From: CAYRYU01 sp964428355
Lineage (GTDB): Bacteria > Muiribacteriota > Ozemobacteria > Ozemobacterales > Ozemobacteraceae
Reading direction: 5' to 3'
NCBI GenBank assembly: GCA_964428355.1
Contig: CAYRYU010000177.1
Location: forward strand, 1 to 7,681
DNA: 7,681 bases
The position numbers were made by a program, and so were the translations under genes. The notes beneath the pieces are model-generated. The model made no database searches and was not told where the DNA came from. It saw only the letters and a program-made list of their open reading frames with translations. The first letter of the stretch is position 1. The number at the start of each line of letters is the position of its first letter. Shown piece by piece: positions 4,842 to 7,681 of the stretch.

Positions 4842-5591
4842 ATGAACCGGAAAGCTCCGGTCCGGGTCATCGGTTACGTTCGGGTCAGCACGGAAGAACA
4901 GGCCAATTCCGGCCTTTCTTTGTCCCACCAGCGGACCCGGATCGAGTCTTTCGCCCATGCTTCCGATTTCGAGCTCCTCGAGGTCATCGAGGAACCAGGC
5001 CGGAGTGCCAAGAATCTCAAACGGCCGGGCCTGCAGCGGGCCCTTGGGATTCTCGAGGGTGGGGGAGCGGATGCTTTGTTGGTCCTCAGTCTCGACCGCC
5101 TGACCAGGTCGGTCAAGGACCTCGGTCACCTGGTTGAATTTTTCGACCGGACAAAAACCGCCCTGGTTTCCGTCCAGGATTCTATCAACACCATGACCGC
5201 GGCCGGGCGCCTGGTTCTCAACGTCCTCGGTTCTATCGCCCAGTGGGAACGGGAGGCGATCGCCGAAAGGACTTCCGCCGCCATGGCTGTGAAGATTCGC
5301 CGAGGGGAAAAAACCGGAGGAACTGTTCCGTATGGGTTCGAGGCTGACGAGGAGGGGAAACTGTTCCCCAACACCGAAGAGCAGGAAGGCCTCCGGCTGA
5401 TGGTTCGTTGGCGAAAGAAGGGTTTTTCCTACCAGAAGATCGGGAACCTTCTCCAGAAGCGGGGTTTTTCTCCGAAGAAGTCTGAAAAGTGGCATCCCCA
5501 GGTGGTCAAGCAGGTCCTGGACCTTCAGGTCCGGGGGGTCCTTGGTTCTGTTGTCCAAAAAAACGAACGGACGACCGGCAACCAGGTGTGA
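4842..5591 (+). CDS. Serine recombinase (resolvase/invertase family)
   Basis: This 249-residue site-specific recombinase should cut and rejoin DNA through a 5'-phosphoserine link. The N-terminal catalytic domain shows IGYVRVSTEEQ with nucleophile Ser16, the LDRLTRSVKDL arginine motif (84-94), and the long helix region GRLVLNVLGSIAQWEREAIAERT (122-144). GGTVPYGFEADEEGKLFPNTEEQ then opens a short Recombinase-type segment, followed by a helix-turn-helix (GFSYQKIGNLLQKRGF, 194-209). There is no zinc ribbon or long coiled-coil domain as in large integrases, so it is a mid-sized member. The start follows a GAGG site at 11 nt. On a small plasmid next to the origin it is most likely a multimer-resolution or inversion enzyme, although origin from a mobile element is possible. 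Oddly, codons 173-179 contain an exact 20-bp copy of the plasmid iteron. Confidence 0.9.
   Translation: MNRKAPVRVIGYVRVSTEEQANSGLSLSHQRTRIESFAHASDFELLEVIEEPGRSAKNLKRPGLQRALGILEGGGADALLVLSLDRLTRSVKDLGHLVEFFDRTKTALVSVQDSINTMTAAGRLVLNVLGSIAQWEREAIAERTSAAMAVKIRRGEKTGGTVPYGFEADEEGKLFPNTEEQEGLRLMVRWRKKGFSYQKIGNLLQKRGFSPKKSEKWHPQVVKQVLDLQVRGVLGSVVQKNERTTGNQV
5359..5378 (+). repeat. Iteron copy inside the recombinase gene
   Basis: The 20-mer aactgttccccaacaccgaa is identical to the iteron at 7574-7593 and differs by one base from the origin copy at 5751-5770. It lies in frame within the recombinase gene, encoding residues around KLFPNTEE. A half-copy, ggaactgttcc, lies 38 bp upstream at 5319-5329. 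Confidence 0.9.
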
Positions 5592-5650
5592 GGGGTCACC
5601 CACCCCCCGAAGAAAATCCCAAGTTTCGAGACGCCCCTAGTAGTAAGTCT

Positions 5651-5676
5651 TTATAGTACCTATACAAGTACTGTAC
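5651..5676. other. Imperfect dyad near the recombinase gene, candidate recombination site
   Basis: ttatagtac (5651-5659) and gtactgtac (5668-5676) pair at 7 of 9 positions around an 8-nt centre. The 26-bp overall size is close to that of serine-recombinase crossover sites, and the recombinase gene ends 60 bp upstream. Nothing else ties it to the enzyme, so this is a suggestion. Confidence 0.25.
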
Positions 5677-5728
5677 ACGGAAAATAGCCCCCCTTAGACC
5701 CTTTCCTGAAGCCAGTTTCCGCGAATGG

Positions 5729-5813
5729 CACTGTTCTCCAACACCGAACAAACTGTTCCCCAGCACCGAATAACTGTTCTCCAACACCGAACAAACTGTT
5801 CTCCAGCACCGAA
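5729..5813 (+). repeat. Four direct iterons of the replication origin
   Basis: The copies are at 5729-5748, 5751-5770, 5772-5791 and 5794-5813. Their form is AACTGTTCYCCARCACCGAA, and the first base of copy 1 is C. Start-to-start spacing is 22, 21 and 22 bp, which places them on the same helix face every two turns. Alternate copies vary between caacacc and cagcacc. Such arrays bind the plasmid initiator and set copy number. Confidence 0.93.
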
Positions 5814-5865
5814 CTTTTCTCTTTGCTCGTTCAAAATTTCATAAGTATCGAAAGTCCGGTGTTTG

Positions 5866-5874
5866 TGATATTAT
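5866..5874 (+). promoter_or_regulatory. Probable rep promoter (extended -10)
   Basis: TGA directly followed by TATTAT (5869-5874) makes an extended -10 element; the 17-bp upstream hexamer is a poor -35. It lies in the AT-rich part of the origin, about 100 bp before the rep ATG. One iteron (5936-5955) lies between it and the gene, in a position suited to autorepression. Confidence 0.4.
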
Positions 5875-5935
5875 CCCATTTTGAAAATTACGACCGTTTT
5901 CCCCCGTTTTTTGAAGCCGGTGAACCTGCCGGGGG

Positions 5936-5955
5936 AACTGTTCTCCAACACCGAA
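5936..5955 (+). repeat. Isolated iteron upstream of rep
   Basis: This is an exact aactgttctccaacaccgaa copy, 22 bp before the rep start codon and downstream of the likely promoter. Binding of the initiator here would repress its own gene, a common feature of iteron plasmids. Confidence 0.9.
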
Positions 5956-5977
5956 TGATTTTTTGGGAGGGGGCAGC

Positions 5978-7357
5978 ATGACCAGGGATCTCGTCAAACA
6001 CAACATCAACTTCCTGGAATATCCGCTTTGGTTCCAGGACGAGCGGCTAGCAGAGGCCAGCCCGCACGGCTTGGTCTGGGAAGACATCAACGGTTACGTC
6101 TACCGAGCCGGCTACAAACCCCCCACCAAAACCGACGCGATCTTTCTTCTGTATCTCCTCCTCCAGAGCCAACGGAACAACTACGCGGAAACCCTGGTCC
6201 TGTCCAGGCATCAGGTTCTCCAGGAATGCGGCTTCAACGGCGCTGCGGCATGGTACGACCGCCTTGCTGATAGCCTCGAACGCTGGAAGATGACCGGCAT
6301 CAAGTTCGAGGGCACCTTCTACGACGGTCAGGATTACCATGCCATGCAATTCGGCATCATCGACGGTTGGGAAATCCGGAAAGACGACAAGCGGCTCAAG
6401 GTCTGGTTTTCCCCCCGGTTCATCGAGATGATGCGCGGCAATGGCTTCTTCAAATACATCAAGTTCTCGGAATTCAAGCAGCTACGCTCATCCCTGGCGA
6501 CCAGATTGTATGAAATCCTCTCCAAATCCTTCTATGTGGATGAAACATTCGACATTGAAGCCGGAAAGCTGGCTGCAAAGATCCCCATGAAGGAACGCTA
6601 CCCGGCTCACATCATCCCGAAGATCCGGGCCGCGGTCGAGCGGATCAACAGGTCTACCGGTTCCAGGTTCGAGTTCTCCACCCGCCCCTCTGAAAAAGAG
6701 AAACGGAAGATCATTTTGTGTTTCCGTAAACTCACGGAAACCGCTCCAGCACCGGCTCCGGCCCCGGTACCAAAGGCGACCGCCAAGCCTCCCTTCGAGG
6801 TTCCCCAGACGGACGAGGTAAAAGCCTTGATTGCCCTCCTTCCCCCGGAACGTCAGAACCAGCGGACCATCCTGGAAATCGTCCTCGGGTTCTACGAAAT
6901 GCATGGCGCGGAATATGTGACCCGGAACATCCGCTACACTCGCAAATACGCCAAACGGAACTTCCGCCCCTATCTCCTGAAAGCTCTTCGTGGGGATTAT
7001 GGCCTGGCCATGCAGGAAGACGAGGAAGTGACGCGCCAGGTCAAGGCCGAGGAAACCCGGCAGCTCGACGCCGTTGCCGCGAAAAACGCCGAGGAAGCTC
7101 GACGCCGGCACCTCGAGGAGGAAGCCCACAAAAAGGCCCGAGCTTACCTCGCCATCCTCTCCCCGGAAGAAACAGTCATCCTGGAACGGGAAGCCCTTGC
7201 AAGTATGCCGGAAAAACTCCGTCACCAGGTCGAACGCAACGGCCCCGGTGCCCGGCTCATGATGAATCTGGCCAAGGAACGGATAGCCATTGCCCGCCTG
7301 GAAGAGGCGAAGGTTCGGCAACAGCCCGACCTTCCTTCCGTCACAACTGCGGAATAA
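5978..7357 (+). CDS. Plasmid replication initiator protein
   Basis: This 459-residue protein should bind the iterons and open the origin. Residues about 8-250 resemble the replication initiator protein A (RPA) / two winged-helix initiator group: KTDAIFLLYLLLQ (51-63), a recognition-like VLSRHQVLQECGFNGAAAWYDRL (74-96), then DGWEIRKDDKRLKVWFSPRF and KFSEFKQLRSSLATRLYEILSKSF. An Ala-Pro linker (APAPAPAPVPK, 256-266) leads to a second helical domain with YVTRNIRYTRKYAKRNFRPYLLKALRGDYG (313-342). A charged coiled-coil region (about 345-390) and a C-terminal helical tail follow. Family naming is by resemblance only, and the C-terminal part is unassigned. The ATG at 5978 is chosen for its GGGAGGGG ribosome binding site; a TTG at 5963 would place that site inside the gene. 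A TTTCCGT/ACGGAAA dyad (6720-6741) falls at the linker. Confidence 0.82.
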   Translation: MTRDLVKHNINFLEYPLWFQDERLAEASPHGLVWEDINGYVYRAGYKPPTKTDAIFLLYLLLQSQRNNYAETLVLSRHQVLQECGFNGAAAWYDRLADSLERWKMTGIKFEGTFYDGQDYHAMQFGIIDGWEIRKDDKRLKVWFSPRFIEMMRGNGFFKYIKFSEFKQLRSSLATRLYEILSKSFYVDETFDIEAGKLAAKIPMKERYPAHIIPKIRAAVERINRSTGSRFEFSTRPSEKEKRKIILCFRKLTETAPAPAPAPVPKATAKPPFEVPQTDEVKALIALLPPERQNQRTILEIVLGFYEMHGAEYVTRNIRYTRKYAKRNFRPYLLKALRGDYGLAMQEDEEVTRQVKAEETRQLDAVAAKNAEEARRRHLEEEAHKKARAYLAILSPEETVILEREALASMPEKLRHQVERNGPGARLMMNLAKERIAIARLEEAKVRQQPDLPSVTTAE

Positions 7358-7628
7358 CCCCTCCGTTTTCTCGGGAACTGTTCTCCAACACCGAATGGGT
7401 TGAAAACGGGCGGTCCTTCGCTCCGGGAAAGCCTCACGGAAACCCACGGAATAAGCCATGAATGAGGGTTCCCGCGCGGAACTGTTCTCCAACCACGATA
7501 GTTGGAAACTGTTCTCCAGCACCGAACCCGCGTTTCTCTCAGAGAGAAGAGAGCAGGGACCCCACTTTCGAAAAACTGTTCCCCAACACCGAACCCCCTT
7601 GGACCTGCGGTTTCCTGCTGTCGCGAAA
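7358..7628 (+). repeat. Downstream iteron region (four more copies) and CACGGAA pair
   Basis: No gene is supported here. Iterons lie at 7376-7395, 7480-7498 (degenerate, ending aaccacga), 7507-7526 and 7574-7593, all in the same orientation as the origin copies but irregularly spaced. CACGGAA occurs twice at 7435 and 7445, 10 bp apart. A purine-rich palindromic stretch (ctctcagagagaagagag, 7537-7554) follows the third copy. Iterons outside the core origin often serve in copy control by titration or plasmid pairing. The region ends at the transposon tip. Confidence 0.85.
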
Positions 7629-7681
7629 GGGGTCACCCCACCAAACGGAAATTTACGCACGCTAAGGATTTCGTAGCGGTC
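7629..7681 (+). mobile_element. Tn3-family transposon end (terminal inverted repeat, outward facing)
   Basis: The 38 bp at 7629-7666 read GGGGTCACCCC...GCACGCTAAG and are the exact inverse of 18-55. The GGGG tip faces the plasmid and the TAAG side faces right, so the transposon interior begins beyond 7666. The following 15 bases resemble but do not match the corresponding bases at the left edge (gatttcgtag against gaatttgtag), as expected of two different ends of one element. Confidence 0.85.

Larger units (their letters stand above)
5592..5977 (+). other. Putative replication origin region
   Basis: This 386-bp gene-free stretch lies between the recombinase and replication initiator genes. 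It contains four head-to-tail iterons (5729-5813), an AT-richer segment (5814-5910) suitable for strand opening, the likely rep promoter and one isolated iteron before rep. Earlier, at 5651-5676, an imperfect dyad (ttatagtac / gtactgtac) sits in another AT-rich patch, and one CACGGAA copy lies at 5676. I see no good DnaA box; TTATCCCAT at 5871-5879 is only a weak match. The arrangement is that of a theta-replicating iteron plasmid. Confidence 0.75.

Noticed and set aside
4671..5603. Long minus-strand open frame (310 codons) opposite the recombinase
   Set aside because: It is the antisense shadow of a clearly recognisable serine recombinase, has no family resemblance, and lacks a fitting ribosome binding site.
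5729..5813. Iterons as LytTR binding repeats, because of 21-22 bp periodicity and a GTT core
   Set aside because: The ACTGTTCTC core disagrees with the LytTR consensus at several positions, and the position beside rep explains them as initiator sites.
5871..5879. TTATCCCAT as a DnaA box
   Set aside because: It matches TTATCCACA only in the first six of nine positions and has no partner nearby.
6488..7660. Minus-strand open frame (390 codons) over rep and the downstream iterons
   Set aside because: It translates iterons repeatedly (VLENSF, WLENSS) and the transposon end, and lies antisense to the initiator gene.
7458..7676. Plus-strand open frame of 72 codons after rep
   Set aside because: Its sequence is made of iterons and the transposon tip, with no coding character.

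Overview
The window looks like the backbone of a small GC-rich (roughly 60% by eye) iteron-type plasmid from a Gram-negative bacterium. Position 16-55 is repeated in perfect inverted form at 7629-7668. Within it, 38 bp (18-55 and 7629-7666) read GGGGTC...GCACGCTAAG, the pattern of Tn3-family terminal inverted repeats. In both copies the GGGG tip points into the window. The window is therefore not a transposon. It is the replicon segment (about 56-7628) lying between two ends of a Tn3-type element whose body is outside the sequence. The simplest reading is a circular plasmid carrying one such element, with the sequence broken there. I cannot name the host; the replication initiator and HigBA types suggest a proteobacterium or a neighbouring phylum.

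Left to centre, all on the minus strand (read right to left): 4553-3975 encodes a protein with a MerR-like HTH, a coiled coil and a Pro-rich tail. 3965-3732 and 3700-3518 encode two small paralogous DUF3006-like proteins. After a 164-bp gap with a nested dyad comes a tightly coupled three-gene unit: an unrecognised 82-residue protein (3353-3105), a LytTR-domain protein (3108-2641, ATGA overlap) and a 492-residue protein (2641-1163, TGATG overlap). The last protein fuses an N-terminal LytTR DNA-binding domain to a Spo11/topoisomerase VI A-like catalytic region with a candidate catalytic Tyr and a Toprim domain. Next is a higB-higA toxin-antitoxin pair (1128-349), whose promoter carries an 8-bp-arm palindrome between its -35 and -10. 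The region 56-348 has no convincing gene. It holds a minus-strand terminator, a 12-bp perfect hairpin and a large imperfect inverted repeat (113-285).

Right part, on the plus strand: an intergenic region (4554-4841) rich in CACGGAA repeats, a serine recombinase (4842-5591), and an AT-richer origin region (5592-5977) with iterons of the form AACTGTTCYCCARCACCGAA. Then follow the replication initiator (5978-7357) and another iteron-bearing stretch (7358-7628). One exact 20-bp iteron lies inside the recombinase reading frame.

Functional picture: the initiator and iterons give replication and copy control. The serine recombinase may resolve multimers. HigBA gives post-segregational stability. 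The HTH/coiled-coil protein with the CACGGAA array is a candidate segregation or regulatory module. The most unusual element is the LytTR / LytTR-Spo11-like operon, which looks like a sequence-targeted DNA-breaking or topology-altering device without a topoisomerase VI B subunit nearby. No relaxase, type IV secretion gene or ParA ATPase is visible.
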